From a virus, in IMG/VR virus record IMGVR_UViG_3300025162_000043, positions 1 to 64,000 of that record: a DNA stretch of 64,000 nt; one strand, given 5' to 3'. Within the stretch, counting starts at the first letter, position 1. Each line of letters starts with the position of its first letter. The notes beneath the pieces are model-generated. The model made no database searches. It had not been told where the DNA came from and was given only the letters and a program-made list of their open reading frames with translations. Below are positions 51,180-59,127 of this stretch, one piece after another. The position numbers and the translations under genes are program-made.

Positions 51180-51352
51180 AAAAGTTGCCGACAGGATTAT
51201 TTGTGTTATAGTTATCCAACATTGACGAAATGAAGTTTTGGTTCATAGTTATTGATTGACACGAAAGCACTACCAATAAAATAATTTCTCAGTTAAGCCC
51301 CCCGGAATTTTGGGTAGTGCCTTCTTCCGAGGGGCATTTTATTTAAGGCACT
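51180..51352 (+). promoter_or_regulatory. Structured mRNA leader, possible attenuator
   Basis: Promoter-like TTGCCG, 17 bp, TTATAG. The leader holds AGCACTACC (about 51267), AAGCCCCCCGG (about 51295), GGGTAGTGCC (about 51313), CCGAGGGGC (about 51328) and AAGGCACT right before the ATG. GGGTAGTGCC can pair with the first or the last of these, and the CCCC and GGGG tracts pair across it, so the folds are mutually exclusive. Confidence 0.5.
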
Positions 51353-51838
51353 ATGACTAAACCGTTTTTTTTGAAAGTTCCGAGTGATTTACTCGCCCGA
51401 ACTGATATTACATCAACCCGAAAACTAATTCTTTCCTATTTCCAACTTCGCTCAGGTATTAACAACTGGACCTTTAATGCCACTGATATATCCATAACAA
51501 TAGGGATTTGTTATAGAACTGCCAAAAGAGAACTCAAAGACCTTGAATCAAATGGAATAATCAAATGTATAGGTTATTCTTCCAGATGGCAAAAAAGATA
51601 TAAGAAATACATTCTCATAGAACAGGACAAAATGTCCTTTTCCAGAAAGGGACAAAATGTCCCCTCCAGAAAGGGACAAAATGTCCCACTAGAAGAAGTA
51701 CAGAAAAAAGAAGTACCAGAAGTATATAAGAAAGAGAGTACAGAAGTACATAGTACTCCTGGTATTATACAGGAAAACGTAGAAGACATTATTCGGCAGA
51801 TACGATATAACTCCCAATTTCTTGTAACTCGAAAATAA
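51353..51838 (+). CDS. Helix-turn-helix protein with tandem linker
   Basis: 161 residues. The N-terminal 80 form a winged helix (ATDISITIGICYRTAKRELK, then LESNGIIKCIGY), as in phage replication or regulatory proteins. The linker holds two copies of SRKGQNVP and a Lys/Glu/Val-rich stretch; the C-terminus is helical. A candidate to bind one of the dispersed operators, by inference only. ATG follows AAGGCACT. Confidence 0.65.
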   Translation: MTKPFFLKVPSDLLARTDITSTRKLILSYFQLRSGINNWTFNATDISITIGICYRTAKRELKDLESNGIIKCIGYSSRWQKRYKKYILIEQDKMSFSRKGQNVPSRKGQNVPLEEVQKKEVPEVYKKESTEVHSTPGIIQENVEDIIRQIRYNSQFLVTRK

Positions 51839-51841
51839 TCT

Positions 51842-52057
51842 ATGAACTTAATGAATCCTATTGAAATTCAATTAAAACGAAAAGCCAAACGACTTGGGTA
51901 TAGATTGAGACGTATTCCAACAAATGATCCGTGGTATCTTTCAATTGGTCCCTATTACATGGTTAATCGATCTTCCAATAGGGTATATTACAAACGGCTT
52001 GGCTTACACGAAGTATTTGGAATCCTAACCACCATTCAACCTCCCAATAAAAAATAA
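51842..52057 (+). CDS. Hypothetical 71-residue basic protein
   Basis: KRKAKRLGYRLRRIPTNDPW, then a beta-rich SIGPYYMVNRSSNRVYYKRL. Resembles small phage DNA-binding proteins by charge only. Three bp after the HTH gene. Confidence 0.6.
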   Translation: MNLMNPIEIQLKRKAKRLGYRLRRIPTNDPWYLSIGPYYMVNRSSNRVYYKRLGLHEVFGILTTIQPPNKK

Positions 52058-52735
52058 ACAAATACTGGCCAGTAATTCTTATACTATATTTCAATAGTAT
52101 TCCGTCCGTTATTATATTAAGAATTTGAAGAAATACTGGACATTAAATATTAATAAATACTGGCCAGTATTTCTCAATATTGGCAGTAAATGATTCGGTG
52201 AAACGGAGTATTTCATTCGGTGAGTACAAAGAAAAACGACGAATGAAATAATTGCATACGTTCTCACGTGCATAAGTGCTTAAGCAACTACTTACATTCG
52301 CCGTTTTAATGAGAGTATGGAGAAAGTTAGCTATCCTTTTATCCATACTCTCTTTCACCGTTACATTAGACAAGAGGGTTTATTTAACCTCTGTTATATT
52401 CTCTTATTTATCAGGGCGAGGGCTTCCACTGAAAACCAGTCTAATTCAACGGGATTTGATTCCCATTCTACTGAGATTCCTCTGTTACTTGTGACTGTGA
52501 CTTAACTTGACTTGTGACCGCACTTGTGAAGGTCACAGTAGAATGTTATCCTTACTGAATAGAATCAAAATTAGATGTTACGGGGGTTTGTGTTTACTGG
52601 ACTCACCTTATCCCGTTTTTGTGGTAGTTGTCCTATTCCTACCCATTAACTAACATCCAAATTCAAAGATCAATCTGCAAAAACACCAACTTTCCGAGTC
52701 ATTTTCAGTTGGTTGACTCATCAACTAGTCATCCG
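52058..52735. promoter_or_regulatory. Gene-free operator and repeat region
   Basis: Palindromes at 52063-52074 and 52158-52169, a TACTGGACATTAAATATT variant near 52135, ATTCGGTGA twice near 52192-52222. A block at 52063-52140 copies 39058-39135. Near 52488-52531 are ACTTGTGAC-type repeats like those of the 61-62 kb gene. Several inverted repeats, no convincing ORF. Confidence 0.6.
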
Positions 52736-52930
52736 CTATTCCTCATTATACAAAAGCATATCCGTATGATCCCCCTTGAACCTTACTCCTGTTTTATCAT
52801 ACGTTTGCTTTGTATTCTCATCATACCGACCCACAGTTGCACCAGATGCATCCTGTACCAATGTCTGAGAACCATACTTAACCTTATACCCTATCGTCCT
52901 ACCACTACCGTCTCTTATTGTCTCTTTCAT
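52736..52930 (-). CDS. Small beta-repeat protein, 64 residues
   Basis: MKETIRDGSGRTIGYKVKYG, then VQDASGATVGRYDENTKQTY with a regular strand-turn repeat (D-x-SG-x-x-x-G). Like a family of short phage proteins with repeated YD-like turns. Promoter TTGACA, 16 bp, TAGGGT, six bases, ATG. Confidence 0.6.
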   Translation of the reverse strand: MKETIRDGSGRTIGYKVKYGSQTLVQDASGATVGRYDENTKQTYDKTGVRFKGDHTDMLLYNEE

Positions 52931-52987
52931 ACCTATACCCTAACACATTCTTGAAAATTGTCAAATTCTTTCTTCATTTTTGTTCAA

Positions 52988-53293
52988 TCAAAATTCTTCC
53001 TCAATCTTCAGAGGAACCAATGAATAAAGCCGAATGACACTTTGACTACCCTCATGATCATACAACGAAATCAGATGGTCACTACTCATAATCGCATTGC
53101 TCAATCCAATCTCAGTGAAAATAACAGAAAACTCCTGCTCATCATCAACCCAATTCATGCGGAGAACTTCGTTATCCTCTTTCCCCGTGATCTCACTCAC
53201 AGTCACCGAATGTAAATAAGGACTGTCATCCACAACTATAACATCGGTGCGATCAATAAAATTTAGTAAATATTTAACTTTCTCAGTATTCAT
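52988..53293 (-). CDS. Hypothetical 101-residue protein
   Basis: Not recognised. Acidic, beta-rich (VIVVDDSPYLHSVTVSEITG). Its TTTGACA promoter is very close to the ATG, so the transcript would be leaderless or come from upstream. Confidence 0.6.
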   Translation of the reverse strand: MNTEKVKYLLNFIDRTDVIVVDDSPYLHSVTVSEITGKEDNEVLRMNWVDDEQEFSVIFTEIGLSNAIMSSDHLISLYDHEGSQSVIRLYSLVPLKIEEEF

Positions 53294-53312
53294 AACACAC
53301 TCTTGATAATTG

Positions 53313-53561
53313 TCAAATTCTTTCTTCACTTTCTTCGGAAACCCCCCTCTCTCCCGGGGGTATGGGAATATATGTTACTTTATTCTCAATGTCCACAATA
53401 TGGACACCCTCTCCCACCGGTAACTCCCTTGGGGGAAACCACCAAATTTCTTCACCGTAAATGGTTGCTTTATCACGTTGAACCCAGTCTTGGGCAATAT
53501 CACTCCAGAACAGATTCAAGTCATTTTCTCCAACGGGACCAATGATTAAGTATTTAGGCAT
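53313..53561 (-). CDS. Hypothetical 82-residue protein
   Basis: Not recognised. MPKYLIIGPVGENDLNLFWS start and IWWFPPRELPVGEGVHIVD. Overlaps the Gp88-like gene's stop by 8 bp, so translationally coupled. Confidence 0.6.
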   Translation of the reverse strand: MPKYLIIGPVGENDLNLFWSDIAQDWVQRDKATIYGEEIWWFPPRELPVGEGVHIVDIENKVTYIPIPPGERGVSEESEERI

Positions 53562-54396
53562 AAGTAACCTTGCGAAATATGGAATCATAATTGGCTCGCA
53601 TGGTATCAATTTTCGGAGTAATCTTTACAGCGGGCACACTGACAGTTTTATTTTTAGACTTAGCATAATGACCAAAATAATCAGACTTGTAACCACCTTT
53701 GCCAGACTTAATAATCTTATACCATGCTTTCCCTGCCTCCGAATTTTTAGGCTGTTGGCCATGAATCACAATAGCAAAGTCTTTATCACCCTTCCAACAC
53801 AAACAATCATCATGATCAATCTCAAGATTCAATTTCTCCGCCTCATCCTCCGAAAATACAACCCTCACCGAACGCAACCCCAGTGCATCAATCAATATAT
53901 CATGCGTACCACCACGAGAAGCAACTAACTTCATATTGAAAGGAATTGAATTAAGCCGCTTGGCCCAATACGGCAATGCCTTAGTATAACCATATACTAC
54001 AAATTCAGAATGTTGTTCAGCAAATAATACCCAAGCATCAAAATATGCCTGACTAAAGAAATCACCACTGGAATGCATCCGAACTAACTTGATATTCTCC
54101 TTTCCAAACAAAGAGGATTCAATTAGATTTGCCATTCCGATTGTTGTTTTTGCCTCTTTAATCAATTCAAAATTCCGCCAGCGGGATTTTCTCACGTTCG
54201 GAAAAAGACATTCTGCCCCAGTAGCATAACAACGGAATTTGCAATCCTTCCCATCTTCAATCTTCCCAGTAACTTTATTCACATGACTCCTACAATCCTT
54301 GGCAAAAGGACAACTATATCCCGCAGGCAAAGAAAGAATCGCGGTATCTCTTTCTAACTTAGCATTCCCCAATCCAAAAGTTAATTTGTTAATCAT
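53554..54396 (-). CDS. Gp88-like phage protein
   Basis: A 280-residue protein resembling the Gp88 family of actinobacteriophages: MINKLTFGLGNAKL, SLPAGYSCPFAKDC with several conserved Cys, CKFRCYATGAECLF and KLVRMHSSGDFFSQAYFDAW, the family's most typical stretch. Function unknown; the Cys set could bind a metal cluster. The ATG is directly after TATAAT of a TTGACA promoter. Confidence 0.8.
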   Translation of the reverse strand: MINKLTFGLGNAKLERDTAILSLPAGYSCPFAKDCRSHVNKVTGKIEDGKDCKFRCYATGAECLFPNVRKSRWRNFELIKEAKTTIGMANLIESSLFGKENIKLVRMHSSGDFFSQAYFDAWVLFAEQHSEFVVYGYTKALPYWAKRLNSIPFNMKLVASRGGTHDILIDALGLRSVRVVFSEDEAEKLNLEIDHDDCLCWKGDKDFAIVIHGQQPKNSEAGKAWYKIIKSGKGGYKSDYFGHYAKSKNKTVSVPAVKITPKIDTMRANYDSIFRKVTYA

Positions 54397-54510
54397 ATTA
54401 TACCCCAACACACAATCGATAATTGTCAAATTCTTTTTATATAAATAATGCTCTCGTCACTGCTATCCTATGAAAAATACAATAACGAGAGCATTCACAA
54501 TCCCACGTTC

Positions 54511-55215
54511 TTAAATGTTTACCAGATTAGTCTCAAGCACAGGAATAGCTTCAGGAGTAGCTTCGGCTTGATTAGTCTCAAACGCAGCAGCAGCCTCAGG
54601 AGCAACTTCAACTTGAACAAGAGTAACTTCAGCAACAATGGCAGGAGTAACGACAGAAACCACTTCAGGCGTAATTGTCACAGCAGGAATGGTCAATGAG
54701 GGGATAATTTCAGGAGTAGCAAGAATAGCATGAATTGCATCAAGCTTATCAGCGGTTGGTGTCTGGCTCTTGCTAATAGGTGTTTTCTCCTTAGCAACCT
54801 TAGTAACCGCAGTAACCGCAGTATCCTTCCCCGCACGAAGACTAAACAGTAAAGCCCTACGGCCAAGCCCCTTCTTGGAATTAGGCTCCGCTGTTATACC
54901 CCGTATGGCAATGATAATACTACGCGGATTTGCCTGCGTTCTATTCGCAGCAATAATACGCTCCCCCTTCTTGTGAAAATACATGTCCCGCTCTATTGCC
55001 TTGCGAAGTGTAAGCATAGAACATAATGGACCTTTCCCAAATGTCTTGCTCTCCGAATCAGTATCAATATCGTTCGCTATCATCCAATCCGTAAATGTCC
55101 ACTCCTTAGACTTGGGAAACTTCGGCGAATACTTTGGACGACCAGGACGATCATATTGCTTCTCAATAATTGCTTTCTTCGCGGCATTTACTTTGTTTTT
55201 ACTATTCTTCTTCAT
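54511..55215 (-). CDS. Hypothetical protein with low-complexity tail, 234 residues
   Basis: The N-terminal 135 residues are basic and globular (RPGRPKYSPKFPKSKEWTFT, then CSMLTLRKAIERDMYF). The C-terminal 90 residues are Ala/Val/Pro/Glu/Thr-rich (TPAIVAEVTLVQVEVAPEA), probably disordered. Not recognised. Confidence 0.65.
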   Translation of the reverse strand: MKKNSKNKVNAAKKAIIEKQYDRPGRPKYSPKFPKSKEWTFTDWMIANDIDTDSESKTFGKGPLCSMLTLRKAIERDMYFHKKGERIIAANRTQANPRSIIIAIRGITAEPNSKKGLGRRALLFSLRAGKDTAVTAVTKVAKEKTPISKSQTPTADKLDAIHAILATPEIIPSLTIPAVTITPEVVSVVTPAIVAEVTLVQVEVAPEAAAAFETNQAEATPEAIPVLETNLVNI

Positions 55216-55328
55216 AACTATTTTTTCTTTCTATCTATTTTTGTTTTTGGCTTAACTATTTTTTTCTTAACTATGTCAATACGTTACTACATGTATATGC
55301 ATCTGTCAAATTCTTTTTTATATTTCTT

Positions 55329-55550
55329 TCACCACTTACAATTCGCAGTTATATACAACGGCGCAATAAATCCTAATGGAGTAAGAATGTTCTCCAAATC
55401 ATCGTAAGTATAATCTACATTCCTTTTCGCCACATCAACGGCAGCATCAACTATTCGGATTGCTTCGTCTGTCTTCATTCCTTGGGGAATAATAAAATGT
55501 AAATCATACTCCCTATCAGAATCTTTGTCTTGTACTGTAATCAATCTCAT
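55329..55550 (-). CDS. Hypothetical 73-residue protein
   Basis: MRLITVQDKDSDREYDLHFI then a helix with AIRIVDAAVDVAKRNVDYTY. Resembles small phage proteins with one beta hairpin and helix. A start four codons upstream is also possible. Confidence 0.6.
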   Translation of the reverse strand: MRLITVQDKDSDREYDLHFIIPQGMKTDEAIRIVDAAVDVAKRNVDYTYDDLENILTPLGFIAPLYITANCKW

Positions 55551-55644
55551 ATTATTTTTCATATTTTGTTTACCAGTGTTAACTTGTTTTCTCTCTTTTG
55601 TATGGTGAAATTGGTATAAAATGCCAAAACAAGTTAACGCTCTC

Positions 55645-55890
55645 TCAATCAAATTGACTCATTCCCCGTATAGCATCGGGTTGTACCATAGTAAACGGGC
55701 AATATGGCTCTACCCTGCCACAATCTTCCCCCGATCTCCACCACTTAATGTCATAATAAGAAAGAGGTTCTCCCTTCTCATCTTCGTAAGTTACTTCATC
55801 CCCCGCAATAAATTCCTGAGACAAAAGAAATTCTTTCTCAGTGTCAAATGTTTGAACTACAAATCCAATTGTTATTTTTTTAATAATCAT
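55645..55890 (-). CDS. Hypothetical 81-residue protein
   Basis: ITIGFVVQTFDTEKEFLLSQ and GDEVTYEDEKGEPLSYYDIK. A small acidic beta protein common in type to phage accessory genes; not recognised. Confidence 0.6.
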   Translation of the reverse strand: MIIKKITIGFVVQTFDTEKEFLLSQEFIAGDEVTYEDEKGEPLSYYDIKWWRSGEDCGRVEPYCPFTMVQPDAIRGMSQFD

Positions 55891-56664
55891 ATATGCACTT
55901 TCGCATGTCTTTCGTAATTGTCAAATTCTTTCTCTCTATTTTTCTTTTTCTTTTCTCAACCCCCACCAAAAAACAAATACTGGCCAGTAATTGTTTGAAG
56001 AAATACTGGATAGTATTTGTTTTTTATGCCAGTAAATAAGCATACTTATGTTCGGTGAGAATAGACACATTTATATACGTATATATATGTGTAAAGAATA
56101 TTTACACTTTGTAATGCAAAGTGATTTGCAGCGCAAAGTATATATACCAGTAAATAGTATAGATAACGCTCGGTGAAATTGGGTAAATATATGCTGTTTT
56201 GCTAAGGAATATGCATATTTATCACTCGGTGAGATTGAAATGTATTTATATACGTATTGCTTTCTATTGGAATATATGTGTATGTATTCTTTATATTTCA
56301 TTCAAATTGCTCTGTATCACAGAGTAAATTACAAGAAATATAAAAACTGAGAATTTAACAAGTGAATACGTATTCAAAAATGAATTATAATATATCTATA
56401 CGTTGCATTAGAATTACTGGATAGTAATTATTTCATAAACATTAGAGTTACTGGATAGTATTTGTTTACGCATACCAGTAAATAAGCATACTTTAATTCG
56501 GTGACATTTGCATGGATAGGCGAAAGGAAACTGGAATATGGATATATGCACGTCTATACACCAGTAATAAGCATACTTTAATTCGGTGACATTTGCATGG
56601 ATACAACGTATATTTTACGATGATATCTGGGATATGTATTGGCAAAAAGAAGTAAGGAATAATT
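55891..56664. promoter_or_regulatory. AT-rich gene-free region with repeats, possible origin
   Basis: Contains the last TACTGGCCAGTA (55978-55989), TACTGGATAGTA-type variants, and modules of CCAGTAAATAAGCATACTTT plus AATTCGGTGAC plus ATTTGCATGGATA at 56475-56518 and 56561-56603, with a shorter copy at 56029-56064. There are several TACGTA-centred palindromes, including TGAATACGTATTCA near 56368. Very AT-rich with iterated motifs, so it could be a replication origin or a control region. Confidence 0.5.
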
Positions 56665-57123
56665 ATGATTGAAATACAGAAATCTAAAACTGCCGACACT
56701 CGGACTTGTGATTATGTCAATACTAGCAAGTCAACACTTTTGGCATCAAGCCGCCAGCACATTGGGGACATTGCGAAGGCATTGGCGTTCTTCAGCGGCA
56801 AGATGACTGAGGCCGCAGCAGAGCACGACTACGACAAGCTGACAGCAATCGACGGGTTTCATGCCGACTTTGTGACTGGGTTCAAGCAGACTGGATGGTG
56901 GGACAACCACCGAAAGGTCCATCGTCATCATCTTTCCGCTCCTGACGGCGTGCCAGAGAACGTGAACCTGTTGGACGTGTTGGAATACATTTCAGACTGC
57001 GTGATGGCTGGAATGGGACGCAGTGGAAGCGTTTACGAACTAAAGGTTCAAGACGAGTTACTACAGCGTGCTTTCCGAAATACGGTTGAACTTCTGAAGG
57101 CTGAGATTGTGGTAAAGGAATAA
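56665..57123 (+). CDS. DUF5662-like phage protein
   Basis: 152 residues. HIGDIAKALAFFSGKMTEAA, EHDYDKLTAID, WWDNHRKVHRHHLSAPDGV and NLLDVLEYISDCVMAGMGRS follow the His/Asp-rich pattern of DUF5662, a phage family that resembles HD-type hydrolases. Function unproven. GC content is clearly above its AT-rich surroundings and similar motif modules flank both sides, which suggests insertion as a cassette. Confidence 0.6.
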   Translation: MIEIQKSKTADTRTCDYVNTSKSTLLASSRQHIGDIAKALAFFSGKMTEAAAEHDYDKLTAIDGFHADFVTGFKQTGWWDNHRKVHRHHLSAPDGVPENVNLLDVLEYISDCVMAGMGRSGSVYELKVQDELLQRAFRNTVELLKAEIVVKE

Positions 57124-57269
57124 ATAATATAAAGTAATTATTTCATACACCAGTAATTAGTATTAAGAACGTTCGGTGACATGGATAGAAAGCAGGCACC
57201 GATGGATTAGAATATGGATATATGCATACCTGTATATCAGCACATTAGTATATTCAATGTTCGGTGGGA
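57124..57269. promoter_or_regulatory. Downstream copy of the flanking motif module
   Basis: CCAGTAATTAGTATTAAGAAC, then GTTCGGTGACATGGATAG (57152-57186), and GAATATGGATATATGCAT near 57210, echoing 56530-56555 upstream of the DUF5662-like gene. Confidence 0.5.
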
Positions 57270-57545
57270 TCAGAGGGTAAGGTACCATTTATTATTTGCG
57301 GTATTGATTTCGGAGATTAGGCTATGGTAAGCATGTTCCAGAGTTAATTTACAATGACCAGTTATTTTTAAACTAGGGGACCATTGGGCGGAGAGAATAT
57401 ATCCACATTTCCCCTCATATTTTCCATAGGAGAGGATAAGGGTATTGAAGGGGAATGTTTCCATGACAGAGTTACCGTTGGGGTTTATTCCGTTATATTT
57501 TAAGGTACTACCTTTTAGTTGCAGTTCTATTTCTTCGTATGTCAT
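57270..57545 (-). CDS. Hypothetical 91-residue protein
   Basis: MTYEEIELQLKGSTLKYNGI, beta-rich with a GKYEGKCGYILSAQWSPSL core. Not recognised. Confidence 0.6.
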   Translation of the reverse strand: MTYEEIELQLKGSTLKYNGINPNGNSVMETFPFNTLILSYGKYEGKCGYILSAQWSPSLKITGHCKLTLEHAYHSLISEINTANNKWYLTL

Positions 57546-57597
57546 TGGTTGATTTGTATAGTATGTATATGCGTGAGTAAATATTATAAGAATAATA

Positions 57598-57663
57598 ACC
57601 CCCGACGGGATTAGCCGTGGGGTTTAGTATTGGGGTTTAGTATTGGGGTTTAGTATTGGGGTA
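57598..57663. repeat. Terminator-like hairpin and GGGGTTTAGTATT tandem repeat
   Basis: CCCCCGACGGGATTAGCCG is a hairpin of the element family type. It is followed by three perfect 13-bp units GGGGTTTAGTATT (57619-57657) and a partial fourth, ending 3 bp before the next gene's stop. Confidence 0.7.
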
Positions 57664-57665
57664 TA

Positions 57666-58151
57666 TTATTTAATCATTTGGACGATGGTTTGGGCGGCAA
57701 AGAATTCTGGGTTACAGATTTTGCCTATGGTATCACTTCCCAAGAGCATGATATTAAAGAAGATGATAACACCGAGTACAGTTCCAGCGAAATACCCGAA
57801 CATTGATTTATCTCCGCCTTCATCCAATTTGCCATTAGCGATGCCCATACGAATTAGCAAGACAGACATGATGACACCTACAGCCATTAGGAGCAATTGA
57901 GAGATACCTGTGATGACTTGTTGTCTGACGAAGATTGGGTAGAAGTGATCTGTAGCGACGCCAGCTTTTGATGCTAAGATGGCAATACCTTTCTCTAATT
58001 TATCTCCGAGTTTACTAAAGACTTGGGTAGTATCATTAATTGACACGAAGATATTTGTTTGGGTATTTGGTTCACTAGCGGAAGCCAGTGATGGGAGTGA
58101 GAGGGCTATTGATGTAAGTATGGATGCAAGTATTGATGTATGTAATTTCAT
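57666..58151 (-). CDS. Secreted/membrane protein with signal peptide, 161 residues
   Basis: MKLHTSILASILTSIALSLP is a signal peptide with ASA cleavage; a polar stretch follows, then two membrane spans (ITGISQLLLMAVGVIMSVLL and AGTVLGVIIFFNIMLLG). The topology is like TrbC/VirB2-type pilin or holin-like proteins, but no family is clear. Adjacent to another small membrane protein. Confidence 0.55.
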   Translation of the reverse strand: MKLHTSILASILTSIALSLPSLASASEPNTQTNIFVSINDTTQVFSKLGDKLEKGIAILASKAGVATDHFYPIFVRQQVITGISQLLLMAVGVIMSVLLIRMGIANGKLDEGGDKSMFGYFAGTVLGVIIFFNIMLLGSDTIGKICNPEFFAAQTIVQMIK

Positions 58152-58218
58152 ATTTTGATTAATGTTTTGACTATTGTTTTTGACTATTTGTTCTTGGATT
58201 TTGGTCATATTGGCTGAT

Positions 58219-58434
58219 TTATTTATTATTGATTTGTTCCATGCGTTGCATTATGCAAGTACCGACTAGGGCAATTGAAGTGATGGTAGCGATGATACCA
58301 TTACGGAGGACTTCGATTTCTTCTTTAGCGGAATTCATACGGTTCATATGATAGATAACTATCCATGCCAGGAAGATGAGGATACCGACATCGAATAGGG
58401 TTGAGATAACGGGTTTATTTTGTTTATTTTGCAT
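58219..58434 (-). CDS. Two-span membrane protein, 71 residues
   Basis: Spans VGILIFLAWIVIYHM and IATITSIALVGTCIM around a charged loop (NSAKEEIEVLRNG). Size and topology are holin-like. Probably acts with the upstream-coded membrane protein. Confidence 0.6.
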   Translation of the reverse strand: MQNKQNKPVISTLFDVGILIFLAWIVIYHMNRMNSAKEEIEVLRNGIIATITSIALVGTCIMQRMEQINNK

Positions 58435-58466
58435 ATATTTTTAATATAGCACAGTTCTTTGGGTTG

Positions 58467-59057
58467 TCAAATTCTTTCCAGGTATACACCGAGGGATATA
58501 ATAAGATTACGCACCGCGTTATGTTTCATTAATTCTGGATTGAAGGCACCGCCAGCGGAGAGGTAATTTTGTATTTGGGTGAGCAATGCTATTTTCTCGC
58601 TATTATATCCTGGTGGATTAAACACTACGATAGCACTTGGGAAGGGTGCCGAGCTTAGGACGCGGTTATTTTGTAGGAATTTGACTCTTCCTTTAATGAA
58701 CTCAATATTTCCTTTCATGCAATAATCGTGCCAAACCTTAGTATCTGGTCTGGCAGGTACTAAAAGGACGACTGTGGCACCTCTGAGGGATTCTTCGTAT
58801 GCTTTTTTAATCCATTTTGCTTGGGTTCCACGGGAGTAGGGGGGGTTACAGAATACGCGGTGTCCTGTCCAGGGTTGGGACAGTCCATCTTCTTTAACGG
58901 TAAAGTGTTTAATGCATTTGGCAGTTTTGTGAGTACAGCAGGGGTCTAGGGTAAAGTTATAGGTAGCGTTTAATTTGGCGAACAATTCGGGTGGGGTTTC
59001 CCATTCATCTGTATTACTGGAGAAGTGGACATTTGATTTGGTGTTTAATTTATTCAT
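58467..59057 (-). CDS. dam: Phage N6-adenine DNA methyltransferase
   Basis: A 196-residue protein of the phage Dam family (PF05869). DEWETPPELFAKLN, then FTLDPCC (SAM-binding region about 35-41) and VFCNPPYSRG with NPPY at 71-74, the amino-methyltransferase catalytic motif. Methylates adenine in phage DNA, probably against host restriction. The promoter TTGACA, TACGTT ends about six bases before the ATG. The start at 59057 avoids a GTG two codons upstream. Confidence 0.88.
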   Translation of the reverse strand: MNKLNTKSNVHFSSNTDEWETPPELFAKLNATYNFTLDPCCTHKTAKCIKHFTVKEDGLSQPWTGHRVFCNPPYSRGTQAKWIKKAYEESLRGATVVLLVPARPDTKVWHDYCMKGNIEFIKGRVKFLQNNRVLSSAPFPSAIVVFNPPGYNSEKIALLTQIQNYLSAGGAFNPELMKHNAVRNLIISLGVYLERI

Positions 59058-59101
59058 ACCCACAACGTAGCACAGGTTGGGTATTTGTCAAATTATTAAT
59101 G

Positions 59102-59121
59102 AATGTTCCACGTGGAACATT
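59102..59121. promoter_or_regulatory. Perfect 20-bp palindrome, parS-like
   Basis: AATGTTCCAC and GTGGAACATT. The centre TGTTCCACGTGGAACA differs from the ParB-site consensus TGTTnCACGTGAAACA at one position. No T-run follows, so it is not an ordinary terminator. It sits between a gene end and the methyltransferase promoter. Confidence 0.6.
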
Positions 59122-59127
59122 ACAGAT

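Noticed and set aside
52400-52480. A possible tRNA-Ser-like sequence (TGAAAACC, then GGGATTTGATTCCC)
   Set aside because: The T arm is plausible but no 7-bp acceptor or 5-bp anticodon stem could be closed.
52317-52505. A 62-codon + strand frame in the gene-free region
   Set aside because: No promoter or ribosome site, and the second half reads through repeated and structured DNA.
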